DNA from: Desulforhopalus sp.
Lineage (GTDB): Bacteria; Desulfobacterota; Desulfobulbia; Desulfobulbales; Desulfocapsaceae
Assembly: GCA_030247675.1 (NCBI GenBank)
Contig: JAOTRX010000007.1
Coordinates: forward strand, 186,001-250,000
Direction of reading: 5' to 3'
Length of the DNA stretch: 64,000 bases
In this document: positions 33,830-41,661 of the stretch, one piece after another
Numbering within the stretch: position 1 is the first letter of the stretch
Layout of the letters: the number at the start of each line of letters is the position of its first letter
Notes under the pieces: generated by a model
The model's database searches: none
Seen by the model: only the letters and a program-made list of their open reading frames with translations
What the model was told of the DNA's origin: nothing
Program-made: the position numbers and the translations under genes

Positions 33830-34699
33830 TCAGTGGATAAACCGGTCAAAATGATACCACTCGAAAGGGTGCCGGCGCAGGGCTGCTTCCAAAAGATCGG
33901 CATAGTGCTGGGCTGCCCGTCTTATGGCCGGTTCCCTGTCTTTGCGGGATGCGGGGTCAATGGTGATCGGCTCGGAAAGGGTGAAATGATAGGAATTCCT
34001 TCCGGTGCGAAAGGCGAAAAAGACAAAGAGCGGTGAGCCGGAAAGCAAGCTGAAGATAAAGGGTGCCTCGGGGAGAAAGGCCTGGCGGCCAAGGAATTTC
34101 ACCGCAACCTTGCGCTGGTCGCTGCGCCAGACGATATCGCCGGTCATCGAAACCAGTCCGCCCGCCTGAAGAAAGCGAATGCCCTCGACGGCGGTAAAGG
34201 GTGAGTTGTCATCCTGGTCAACGCCGATAATGGTGACTCCGGTGCGGCGCAACTCTTCTTTTTGCAGCCGCTCGACTCCTTCCTTTTCCTTGGTGCCCAT
34301 GTACAGGAGGAGTTGCAGATCGGTTCTTCGACTTTTCAACAGGGTTGCGGCCATCTCCCAGTTGCCGAGGTGCGACATGAGCAGGACGCCGCCCCTGCCG
34401 CCGATGACCGCTTGCAATCGTTCCCAGCCATCAGTCGTGAAGACCGGCGCCTTGGCCTGCCCTTTGAGAAAGCGGTCGAAGTGGATGGTGGTAAAGTTCT
34501 GGTATTGGTTGAAGGTGCAGTAGAGGTGGTAGAGCCTGCCCCGTTCGGGGTAGAGGGCGGCATACAAGCGCCGGCTTTCCCCGACCCGCTGGGAAAAGAT
34601 GAAGAATCCGGCGGCAATAATCCGGGAAACCAGGGCAAAGAACCACGGGCCGCATATCCCGGCAACCGCGACGAGGAGTTTATACCAATGGTTGTTCAT
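33830..34699 (-). CDS. LpxL/HtrB-like lysophospholipid acyltransferase (ApeD-like)
   Basis: A 289-residue acyltransferase of the lipid A late-acyltransferase family. The HX4E catalytic motif is MSHLGNWEM (His110, Glu115). An N-terminal membrane helix precedes it. I place the start at 34699, where ATG overlaps the upstream stop in an ATGA arrangement, rather than the longer open frame to 34774. ApeD of aryl-polyene clusters belongs to this family and is thought to acylate the product or its lipid anchor. Last gene of the leftward unit that begins at 41185. Confidence 0.85.
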   Translation of the reverse strand: MNNHWYKLLVAVAGICGPWFFALVSRIIAAGFFIFSQRVGESRRLYAALYPERGRLYHLYCTFNQYQNFTTIHFDRFLKGQAKAPVFTTDGWERLQAVIGGRGGVLLMSHLGNWEMAATLLKSRRTDLQLLLYMGTKEKEGVERLQKEELRRTGVTIIGVDQDDNSPFTAVEGIRFLQAGGLVSMTGDIVWRSDQRKVAVKFLGRQAFLPEAPFIFSLLSGSPLFVFFAFRTGRNSYHFTLSEPITIDPASRKDREPAIRRAAQHYADLLEAALRRHPFEWYHFDRFIH

Positions 34700-35448
34700 G
34701 GCCGAAAAAGAGAAAAGATCCGGCTCCAGATCAGCCTGCTGAAAGTCCTGGAGTTGCGCAGAAAATCGAGGCATGGACGAAAGTGGCTGATGCGTTTGCC
34801 CTTTTCCTGGTAGATGACCTTGACCGGCGCTTCCTTGATGGCGATACCCCGCTGCCTGGCAAGGACCAGGATTTCCACCTCGAACTGGTAGCGTCTGGCG
34901 ACAGCATCAAGGCCCAGGACCTCGGGCAGGGGGTAGAGGCGAAAGCCCGACTGGGAATCGGCAAGCCAGGGTCCGCCGGAGGCCCACACCCAGAAATTGG
35001 AGAATTTCCGGCCGAACTTGCTGGTCCAGGGCACATGCACCAGATGGTCCATACCCTGCCGCCTGCCGATGACGATGCATCTCTTGCCATCTTCGACTGC
35101 AGCAAGGAGGTTGCGTGCATCGAGCGGGTCGTGCTGACCGTCGCCGTCGAGGGTGATGGCGCAGGTACAGGCCATCCTGTCTGCCGCTCTAAAGCCGGTG
35201 AGGAGAGCGGCGCCTTTGCCCTGATTTTCGTTATGGCGGAGGACGTGGATGCCCTGGAGGGTATCGAGCTCGGCTGCGGTCGAGTCGGTCGAGCCGTCGT
35301 CCACGACAATAACCGGCAGGCCAAGTTGCTGGGCGTTACGGGCAACCAGGGCGATAGACCGGCCGTGGTTGTAAACCGGGATGATGATCGCCGGGCGCAG
35401 GGACGGGTCGTGGGGTCCAGGTTGCAGGGCAGGGATTTCAGTTTGCAC
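34696..35448 (-). CDS. Family-2 glycosyltransferase (dolichol-phosphate mannosyltransferase type)
   Basis: A 250-residue GT2 enzyme without membrane helices. It shows IIIPVYNHG (residues 21-29), VVDDGSTDST, NQGKGAALLTGF and the metal-binding DGDGQHD at residues 101-107, all canonical. I prefer the GTG start at 35448 because GGAGG lies 9 bases upstream of it, whereas it touches the in-frame ATG at 35457. It overlaps the kinase-fusion gene by 11 bases. Likely transfers a sugar or related group during anchoring of the product; aryl-polyene clusters contain a comparable glycosyltransferase (ApeJ). Confidence 0.88.
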   Translation of the reverse strand: MQTEIPALQPGPHDPSLRPAIIIPVYNHGRSIALVARNAQQLGLPVIVVDDGSTDSTAAELDTLQGIHVLRHNENQGKGAALLTGFRAADRMACTCAITLDGDGQHDPLDARNLLAAVEDGKRCIVIGRRQGMDHLVHVPWTSKFGRKFSNFWVWASGGPWLADSQSGFRLYPLPEVLGLDAVARRYQFEVEILVLARQRGIAIKEAPVKVIYQEKGKRISHFRPCLDFLRNSRTFSRLIWSRIFSLFRP

Positions 35449-37213
35449 TGTGGCCATCCTCCGGTAATTGCGCCTGTGGAGATACCACGGCCATCGACCA
35501 AGTCCCCGGTCCCATGTGGACACCGGACGTCAGGGATATCGGGCAGAGGAGGATTTCCGCATCCGGCATCGCCTCACGCACCTGTTGCTGGACCCTTCCC
35601 GCAACCCAGTCTTCGTTGTCGGAATACTGGAGGAGGATGGTGGCGGTCGACGAGTGATCTGTCCGTCCCGGCAGTTGCCGCAGCCGATGAAGGGCAAAGG
35701 CCAGTTGACCCTTGCTGCTACGGACGACGCCGACCTTCCGCACCCCGCTCTTTGCCGGGCTGATGATCGGTTTCATATGCAGCAGGTCGGCAAAGATACC
35801 GCTGGTCCTTGACACCCGTCCCCCGGCCACCAGGTATTTCAGTTCGTTGATAAAGACATATTCGGCGCATTGCTCGGTCATTCTTTCGGCGTAGGCAATG
35901 AGTTCTCCGGGAGTTTCGGCCAGGTAGGCCTTCCGGGCGGTGAGCAGGGCAATGAGCGCCAGCCGGCCGGAGGCGGCCCCGGTATCGATCACCGTAAGCC
36001 TTTCACCAAGGACATGCCCAGCCTTCCAGGCTATGGCCGCGGCATAGTTGCCGGTAAAGGCCGAGCCGACGGCAAGGTACAGGGAATCCCCGAACTGCTG
36101 GCAGATGCTCTGATAGTGTTGCTGCCGTTCGAAGCTTCCGGCCTGGGCTGTGGTCACCTTCCGGCCTTCTCGCAGCAGAGCATACAAGTGTTTTGGGGTA
36201 TAGAGACTCTCCGGCCGGCAGTCGTCACCGGCAACGATATAGCTGTCAAGCAGGCTGATGCCGTAATAGCGGGCCATGTCGCGCGGCAGCGAACCGGCGG
36301 CATCGGTGATGATGTGCAGGACCGGCTTTTTCGCCGAGTAGGTGGCCGGCTGGGTATGGCTTTTGGCCATGGCCTCATCGGACCAGCTGACGACATCACC
36401 AAGGCGGTCAAGATCGCCGCGCAGTCCGCAGGGGTCGGGGGTATGGATATGGATCTTCAGGTAGGACTGGTCTTCAATGACCACCAGGCTGTCCCCCAGT
36501 TTCGCCAGCCGCTCTTTGATGGCTTGATTTTCAGCGATCTCCCCGGCTGTAATCGGTTCTTCCACCTTGAGAAGGGCGTCGACACAATAGCTGGCCGAGA
36601 CCTCCTGGTGGAAGGAGTCCTTGATGGTGAGGTTTCCGGCAAAGAGGTCAAAGATCGATCTGGCGCTACCGGTCTGGCCGGTGAGATGCCGGAAAAAGCC
36701 GTCAAAAAAGACAAACATCGCCAGGGCCCCGGAATCAACCACCCCGGCATTTTGCAGGTCGGCGAGATGCTTGGTGGTGTCGCGGACCGCCCGTTGCAGC
36801 TCTTTAGCAAGGCAGGGGTAGAGACTTGTTTGCTCGGTGTGGGTGGCCAGAACCGCGGCAAGGGTGTCAAAGACCGACAGCATGGTCCCCGGACAAGGGT
36901 CGGCGATGGCCTGCCAGGCCTTGTCCCGGCCGCGGGCGGCCCCTGCGGCGAGGCCGGAAAAATCCTCCGCCCGGCACAGTTCCTGGAAAAAGGCCGCGGC
37001 GATATTGCCGGAGTTGCCGGTGGCACAGCGAGCAAGGAGATGGCGGGTGCTGTCGCGGTCCTCAACAGGACTGCGGAAGGGGGCAAGGCTGATGCGCAGG
37101 TTGGTACCGGTATCGCCGTCGGCTACGGGAAAGACATTGATCCGGTCGAGCAAATCGGCCCAGGCCGAGAGGCAGGCATAGCCCGCGGCGTAGCTTCCCG
37201 CGAGGGCGTTCAT
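35438..37213 (-). CDS. DhaL/FakA-FakB (DegV) fusion, putative fatty-acid kinase
   Basis: A 591-residue fusion. Residues 1-185 form a DhaL/DAK2 kinase domain with INVFPVADGDTGTNL (Asp32, Asp34 metal ligands). Residues 200-285 match the FakA middle domain (YCVDALLKVE, GDSLVVIEDQSYLKIHIHTPDP). Residues 298-591 form a DegV domain like FakB: ITDAAGSLPRDMARYYGI, a TTAQAGSF pocket, VGSAFTGNYAAA and GRVSRTSGIFADLLHMKPII. In Firmicutes FakA phosphorylates fatty acids bound to FakB. Here both halves are in one chain. The ATG overlaps the ligase stop (ATGA), and the gene lies between the ligase and GT2 genes. It probably makes acyl-phosphate from a free acid in this pathway; substrate unknown. Confidence 0.82.
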   Translation of the reverse strand: MNALAGSYAAGYACLSAWADLLDRINVFPVADGDTGTNLRISLAPFRSPVEDRDSTRHLLARCATGNSGNIAAAFFQELCRAEDFSGLAAGAARGRDKAWQAIADPCPGTMLSVFDTLAAVLATHTEQTSLYPCLAKELQRAVRDTTKHLADLQNAGVVDSGALAMFVFFDGFFRHLTGQTGSARSIFDLFAGNLTIKDSFHQEVSASYCVDALLKVEEPITAGEIAENQAIKERLAKLGDSLVVIEDQSYLKIHIHTPDPCGLRGDLDRLGDVVSWSDEAMAKSHTQPATYSAKKPVLHIITDAAGSLPRDMARYYGISLLDSYIVAGDDCRPESLYTPKHLYALLREGRKVTTAQAGSFERQQHYQSICQQFGDSLYLAVGSAFTGNYAAAIAWKAGHVLGERLTVIDTGAASGRLALIALLTARKAYLAETPGELIAYAERMTEQCAEYVFINELKYLVAGGRVSRTSGIFADLLHMKPIISPAKSGVRKVGVVRSSKGQLAFALHRLRQLPGRTDHSSTATILLQYSDNEDWVAGRVQQQVREAMPDAEILLCPISLTSGVHMGPGTWSMAVVSPQAQLPEDGHSAN

Positions 37214-38574
37214 TTTTGCAGAAGCTGGACGATGGCAGTCCAGTCGTACTTGCCGTTTTGACTGAGGGGAATCCGCTCGACCTTTTTCAGGAGGCGGGGC
37301 AGGGCGTAGGGTTCCAGGGAATCGGCGAGCATTTTTCTGATGGCATCGGTATCGGCGTGTTCGCCCTGCACCAGGGCGCCGATACGATTGCCTCGGCCGC
37401 CGGCCTCGGGCAGGGCAATGACCACGCAATCGACCACCCCCGCTTCTTTTTTGATGAGGGCGCTGATTTCGCCCAGATCGACCCGCTTGCCGCCCACCTT
37501 GGTCACCGTGTCGGTGCGGCCCTTCAGGGCAAACTGTCCGGGGCCTTTAGCCTCAACCCGGTCGTTGATGGTAAAGTAGCCGTCCCTATCAAGGGGTAAT
37601 TCCGGGGAGAGATAGGGCGAGGTAAGGGCCAGACGGGAATCGGCAATCTTCCAGGCAACGGTTGGAAAAGGGGTGAAGAATTCCTCGCCCTGCGAGCGAT
37701 TGCGGGTAGCGATGCCACCGGTCTCGGTTGACCCGTAGACCTCGACGATACCGGCCGGATTATTGCTATAAAAATGGCGGTTGTCCTCGGCATCGAGCAT
37801 ACCGGCCGATGAGAAGGCCAGGCGGATGGCCATCTGCCGGTCGCCCAAGACCCGGTAGTGGGCAGGGACGCTGACCAGATGGGTTACCCGGTGTCTTTCC
37901 GCTAATAACACGATTTCGTTGGGAAAGGACGGGGATTCATCAACAACCGCTGCCCCGGCGACAAGCGGCAGCAGCACCGAGAACAGCAGGCCGTAGATAT
38001 GGTAGGGCGGGATGGTGGCGAGGATGCAGTCGTCCTTGGTGACGGCGAAGTATTTGGCAAGGACCAGTCCCTCACTGAGCATGTTCATTCTGGTTTTCGA
38101 CCAGACCTGCGGCGTGCCGGTTGAGCCGCCGGTGAAGATCTTCAGCAGTTCACCCCGCAGCGAAGGCTGGCCATTGACCGTGAGACGACCGGTTTCGTTC
38201 GCTTGAGGGCAGAGTACTTGTATGCCGGCCGGGAATTCCCTGGGAGAATCGGCAATGGCGGTGGTATAGCCGGTGGTCTGCTGCAGCTGGGCCAGGGCGT
38301 TGGCGGAAAAAGCATAGGGGAGGAGCAGGGGCGGACCGCCGGCCAGGGAGGCGAGGAGGGCCGCCGCGACAATCGCCTTGTTCTCCACGGCAAGACACAC
38401 CGCCTCGTCCGGCAGCCGGCGATCCGCCAAGGTCATCTGCAGGTTGGCGGCCATGGCGTAGACCTCGGCAAAGGTGGCGCCGCCGCGGACAAACTCCCTG
38501 CCCGGAAAGATCGGCCCCTGGAGCAGCTCCCGGATGGCCACGGCAAAGGAATCTATTGAATAATCAACTATCAT
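37210..38574 (-). CDS. Acyl-AMP ligase (ApeH / 4-coumarate-CoA-ligase-like)
   Basis: A 454-residue member of the ANL adenylate-forming superfamily. The phosphate loop is FTGGSTGTPQVWSK (about residues 147-160), with YGSTETGG and the C-terminal catalytic-lysine segment PLSQNGKYD. It is somewhat short for an acyl-CoA ligase and resembles the aryl-polyene ligase ApeH, which activates an aromatic acid and loads it on an ACP. Here the acid would be the lyase product, cinnamate or coumarate. It follows the B12 radical SAM gene by one base and overlaps the kinase fusion. Confidence 0.9.
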   Translation of the reverse strand: MIVDYSIDSFAVAIRELLQGPIFPGREFVRGGATFAEVYAMAANLQMTLADRRLPDEAVCLAVENKAIVAAALLASLAGGPPLLLPYAFSANALAQLQQTTGYTTAIADSPREFPAGIQVLCPQANETGRLTVNGQPSLRGELLKIFTGGSTGTPQVWSKTRMNMLSEGLVLAKYFAVTKDDCILATIPPYHIYGLLFSVLLPLVAGAAVVDESPSFPNEIVLLAERHRVTHLVSVPAHYRVLGDRQMAIRLAFSSAGMLDAEDNRHFYSNNPAGIVEVYGSTETGGIATRNRSQGEEFFTPFPTVAWKIADSRLALTSPYLSPELPLDRDGYFTINDRVEAKGPGQFALKGRTDTVTKVGGKRVDLGEISALIKKEAGVVDCVVIALPEAGGRGNRIGALVQGEHADTDAIRKMLADSLEPYALPRLLKKVERIPLSQNGKYDWTAIVQLLQK

Positions 38575-38575
38575 C

Positions 38576-39841
38576 TCACCTGGTTACCGCCTTGCCGAAG
38601 GTCTGTCCGGCGAGCTTTCGGTCGCGGGGTTGAAAGGAATTCTTGATCATCTCTTTTTTTACCACCTGCTTGAAGAGCTTGGCCATCTTTATTGACTGGG
38701 ATTCTTCGCGGTAAAAGGTGTTCCAGGCGTAATCGAGCAGCTCCTGCAGCCTTTCGGCACTCATGTGCTTTGGCTGGTACACCACCCGGTCGGCGGAAAA
38801 CTCGTTCCAGTCTGTTGAGAGAATGCGGTTTTGCTGGCTCAGTTCCGTCCAGGCCTTGGTGTGCGGGAAGGGGGTCAGGACGGTGAACTCGGCAAGATCG
38901 AGCTCGATCTCCAGAAGAAAGTCGATAAAGCGCTTGATATAGTCTTCGGTGTGGCTGTCAAGGCCGAGGAGGATGGTACCCTCGACACCGATGCCGTAAT
39001 CGTGGTAACGCTTGATCCGCTCTTTAATATAGTCGGAGGTATCGAAGACCGCCTGATAGACGTACCAGGCCCCGGCCTGGGCGGCGAGGTCGAGGACCTC
39101 CGGCTTGTCTTCAATGGGATGGGAACACCAGTGTTTCTTTAAAGGGATCATCTCCCGAAAGAGATCCATCTCCCATTTTGTGTCCTGGGCGAGAGAATTA
39201 TCGACGATGAACATCCGGTTGTTGTCTATGCCGGCCATCTCCGCCACCGCCTTGTCGATGGGCCGCGGCCGGAACGACCTGCCGCCGAGATAGGATACGG
39301 CACAAGGGTAGCAATTGAAGCGGCAGCCACGCGAGGCGTGTACCAGATCGACCATCTGCACGCCCTTATGGTTGTAGATCTTGCGGTTGAGGATGTCCCG
39401 CCGCGCCGGGCCAACCAGGGCGATGTCCGGCCGGTCGTTGATAAAATCGTAGAGGGGCTGCAGCTTGTTTTGCCGGAAGTCAAGAAGCACCTGCTCCATG
39501 CGGCCCTCGGCCTCGCCTAAAAAGACCGCGTCGGCGTGTTGCATGGTCTCTTCGGCATGGAGCATGGTAGCGATCCCGCCAAAGATCACCTTGATACCTT
39601 TTTTGCGATAGATATCGGCTATCTCCCAGCCTCTCTTGACCTGGATGGTGAGCATCATCGAGATGCCGACAAAATCGACGGCCTCGTCGAAATCGATGGT
39701 TTCCAGGTTTTCATCGACAAAATCGACGTCGACATAGTCGGGGAGGGTTGCGGCAAAGACCACCGGGCCATGCGGCGGCAGATGAAATTCAGTTTGCCGG
39801 TCGAGCTTGGTCCATTTCGGGTAGATGAGTTTAAATTTCAT
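38576..39841 (-). CDS. B12-binding radical SAM enzyme (cluster rSAM 5)
   Basis: A 421-residue protein with an N-terminal cobalamin-binding domain (VDFVGISMMLTIQVKRGW; VIFGGIATMLHAEE; HADAVFLGEAEGR) and a radical SAM domain with CRFNCYPC (Cys173, Cys177, Cys180), then LGGRSFRPRPI. The chain length and the blocks are like the B12 radical SAM proteins reported from ladderane-type clusters, a point to test. The start was put at 39841 because the longer open frame (39904) lacks a homologous N terminus. Preceded by 165 noncoding bases after the ketoreductase gene; the ligase follows one base later. Confidence 0.85.
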   Translation of the reverse strand: MKFKLIYPKWTKLDRQTEFHLPPHGPVVFAATLPDYVDVDFVDENLETIDFDEAVDFVGISMMLTIQVKRGWEIADIYRKKGIKVIFGGIATMLHAEETMQHADAVFLGEAEGRMEQVLLDFRQNKLQPLYDFINDRPDIALVGPARRDILNRKIYNHKGVQMVDLVHASRGCRFNCYPCAVSYLGGRSFRPRPIDKAVAEMAGIDNNRMFIVDNSLAQDTKWEMDLFREMIPLKKHWCSHPIEDKPEVLDLAAQAGAWYVYQAVFDTSDYIKERIKRYHDYGIGVEGTILLGLDSHTEDYIKRFIDFLLEIELDLAEFTVLTPFPHTKAWTELSQQNRILSTDWNEFSADRVVYQPKHMSAERLQELLDYAWNTFYREESQSIKMAKLFKQVVKKEMIKNSFQPRDRKLAGQTFGKAVTR

Positions 39842-40006
39842 GATAAGCTGTCGGTGCTGTGGGTGAATGTGATACTGCCCGGCAAGGACTGCCCGGCCGG
39901 GCAAGAGGCCCTACGGCAGGTCCTGAAATAGGCCGGACAGTGGCCTTTGGTTTCCTGCGGGGAAGGGTTGCAGTCGTTAAGTCGGCAGTGCAACATAGGA
40001 TGGTAT

Positions 40007-40744
40007 CTAAAACATCCCGCCATTGACGGAGAGAATCTGGCCGGTGACGTACGAGGCGGCGTCGGAGCAGAGAAAACCGACCACCTTGGCAACCTCTTCC
40101 GGCTTGCCGATGCGGGCCATGGGGATGAGGGTCTTGATGTGGTCCTTCGGGGCATCCTGGATCATCTCGGTGTCGATGAGGCCGGGGGCAACAACGTTAA
40201 TGCGGATACCCAGCCGCGCCACCTCGGTGGCAACCGCTCTGCTGGCGGCATTCAATCCGGCCTTGGCCGCTGAGTAGTTGGCCTGGCCGCGGTTGGCCAT
40301 CATCGAGCTGGCCGATGAAATAGAGACGATCGATCCCCGGCGTTTGCGCACCATCTTTTCAATGGTCGGCCGGGTCATATTGTAAAATCCCTTGAGGGTG
40401 GTGTCGATGACCGATTGCCAGTTTTCCGGGGGCATCATCATGAACAGGCCGTCGGCGATGATGCCAGCGTTGTTGATGAGGACATCGATCCTGCCGAAGC
40501 GGCCAGCGATGTCTTCAACCACCTGTTCGGTTCGCTGCGGGTCGCGGACATCGAACTGGCATATCTCGCCCGCACCACCGGCCTGCTGGATAGAGGCAAG
40601 GGTCTCGGTTGCGCCATTTTCATCGCGCATGTAGTTGATAACAGTATAATAACCCTGTTGCGCCAGTTCGATACAGATGGCTCTGCCGATCCCCCTGCTG
40701 CCGCCGGTTATTATGGCAATTTTTTGTTCGCTAGTGTCCGTCAT
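40007..40744 (-). CDS. 3-ketoacyl-ACP reductase, FabG/ApeQ-like
   Basis: A 245-residue short-chain dehydrogenase. The NADPH motif is TGGSRGIGRAI, the Ser-Tyr-Lys triad is present (SISSASSMM, YSAAKAGLN), and VAPGLIDTEM closes the active site. Reduces beta-ketoacyl-ACP with NADPH during chain extension. It is the only ketoreductase in the cluster, so it must serve all extension cycles unless the host FabG helps. It follows the Glu-type half-dehydratase by 6 bases. Confidence 0.94.
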   Translation of the reverse strand: MTDTSEQKIAIITGGSRGIGRAICIELAQQGYYTVINYMRDENGATETLASIQQAGGAGEICQFDVRDPQRTEQVVEDIAGRFGRIDVLINNAGIIADGLFMMMPPENWQSVIDTTLKGFYNMTRPTIEKMVRKRRGSIVSISSASSMMANRGQANYSAAKAGLNAASRAVATEVARLGIRINVVAPGLIDTEMIQDAPKDHIKTLIPMARIGKPEEVAKVVGFLCSDAASYVTGQILSVNGGMF

Positions 40745-40750
40745 GGTTTG

Positions 40751-41185
40751 TTACGCCTGGAAAAGCTGGAGAGTGGTTTTGCCGATGAGCTTGCCGTCCA
40801 TATGTTGTTCGCAGACAACCTCCCGGAGATTCTCGAAGACATGGATATTTTCCGACCTGGACAGGACAATGCCGTCAAAAGGCAGGTAATCAATAAGAAA
40901 TTCGGCTTTTTTGATACCTACCAGCCAGCCTGTTGCATCCGAATCAAGGCCGTTGCTGTGGACCCTGTCCCAGCCGTTGCACACCCCCGCAGTTTGCGCC
41001 GCAAGCTCTACGAGGATCAGGGCTTGCACCCCCAAATCTCCTGCCATCGGCCAGGTTCTGCCGACGCGGCATACGGTCAGGGCATGCTGGCGGTCCACCT
41101 CAAGAATCTCGCTGATAAGCAGCATGGCGCCACGATGCGGCAGCAAGTCTTCTAAGGTAAGTTGGGGGAGAGTTGTCGTTTTCAT
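40751..41185 (-). CDS. FabZ-like half-dehydratase, Glu-type (ApeP-like)
   Basis: A hotdog protein of about 144 residues. It has LLPHRGAMLLISEI (His17 of the PHR block) and the helix LILVELAAQTAG, whose Glu60 aligns with the catalytic Glu of FabZ. The GHFP block with the catalytic His is missing. This is the ApeP pattern, and ApeP is reported to work as a heterodimer with ApeI. The start is uncertain: 41185 gives a length like homologues, and an upstream ATG (41212) also fits; neither has a good ribosome-binding site. First gene of the leftward half of the cluster. Confidence 0.82.
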   Translation of the reverse strand: MKTTTLPQLTLEDLLPHRGAMLLISEILEVDRQHALTVCRVGRTWPMAGDLGVQALILVELAAQTAGVCNGWDRVHSNGLDSDATGWLVGIKKAEFLIDYLPFDGIVLSRSENIHVFENLREVVCEQHMDGKLIGKTTLQLFQA

Positions 41186-41309
41186 GGAAAATATCGGACA
41201 CAGATACCTCATTATTTGTTAAATCGCCACCAAATTAGATGACAAAAATTCCGGTTGGTTTTATATGATGAGTTCGCATCAAGCAAGCCGCATCTGATGA
41301 ATACTGCCG

Positions 41310-41320
41310 TTGGCCAACAG
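41310..41320. repeat. TTGGCCAACAG repeat, copy 1
   Basis: First of two identical 11-base direct repeats in the divergent region. The TTGGCCAA core is itself an 8-base palindrome, as many dimeric regulators recognise. Confidence 0.65.
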
Positions 41321-41342
41321 AGCATACGGTGGCTTGTGGAAT

Positions 41343-41353
41343 TTGGCCAACAG
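41343..41353. repeat. TTGGCCAACAG repeat, copy 2
   Basis: Second copy, starting 33 bases after copy 1, close to three helical turns, so bound proteins would face the same side of the DNA. Confidence 0.65.
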
Positions 41354-41394
41354 GCGGTAATCACACTCAATTTACTGACCATATATTATAAATT

Positions 41395-41661
41395 ATGCAA
41401 CAATTGATAGATGAACTGAAAGTCAAACTGATCGAGATCCTCAATTTGCAGGATGTAACTCCTGAAAAATTTGATGAAAATGCCCAGTTGGTGGGTGGTG
41501 AACTCGGTATCGACTCCATTGATGTCCTGGAGATGGTGGTCATGGTTGAAAAGGACTATGGCATTGTCATCAATAATCAGGAGGTCGGCGAAAAGGTCTT
41601 TTCTTCCCTGGCAAGTCTTGCCCGTCATATCAAAGAGAATTCAGCCAAGGCAGCGCCTTGA
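41395..41661 (+). CDS. Acyl carrier protein 4
   Basis: An 88-residue carrier protein with Ser41 in LGIDSIDVLEMVV. The acidic helix II (DVLEMVVMVEKDYG) is intact. First gene of the rightward half and directly upstream of the fused KS-CLF gene, its likely client. No Shine-Dalgarno sequence is visible; the ATG is immediately preceded by the AT-rich TATATTATAAATT, so it may be translated from a very short leader. The C-terminal AKAAP matches ACPs with a flexible tail. Confidence 0.9.
   Translation: MQQLIDELKVKLIEILNLQDVTPEKFDENAQLVGGELGIDSIDVLEMVVMVEKDYGIVINNQEVGEKVFSSLASLARHIKENSAKAAP

Larger units (their letters stand above)
41213..41394. promoter_or_regulatory. Divergent promoter region of the cluster
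   Basis: 182 bases between the leftward half-dehydratase gene and the rightward ACP gene, the hinge from which the cluster is transcribed both ways. It contains two copies of TTGGCCAACAG and a very AT-rich stretch (TATATTATAAATT) just before the ACP start. No regulator gene lies in the cluster. Confidence 0.6.

Noticed and set aside
35870..37261. Plus-strand ORF of 463 codons
   Set aside because: Antisense to the FakA-FakB fusion, which has recognised domains.
37211..37429. N-terminal extension of the FakA-FakB fusion to 37429
   Set aside because: The extension is an Arg/Pro-rich shadow of the ligase gene; the ATGA overlap start fits.
39890..39903. 14-base palindrome TGCCCGGCCGGGCA as an operator
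   Set aside because: GC-rich self-complementary stretches are expected by chance here and there is no spacing or repeat support.
41213..41394. B12 or SAM riboswitch for the radical-SAM genes
   Set aside because: No conserved B12-box or SAM-box core could be recognised here or upstream of the other operon heads.
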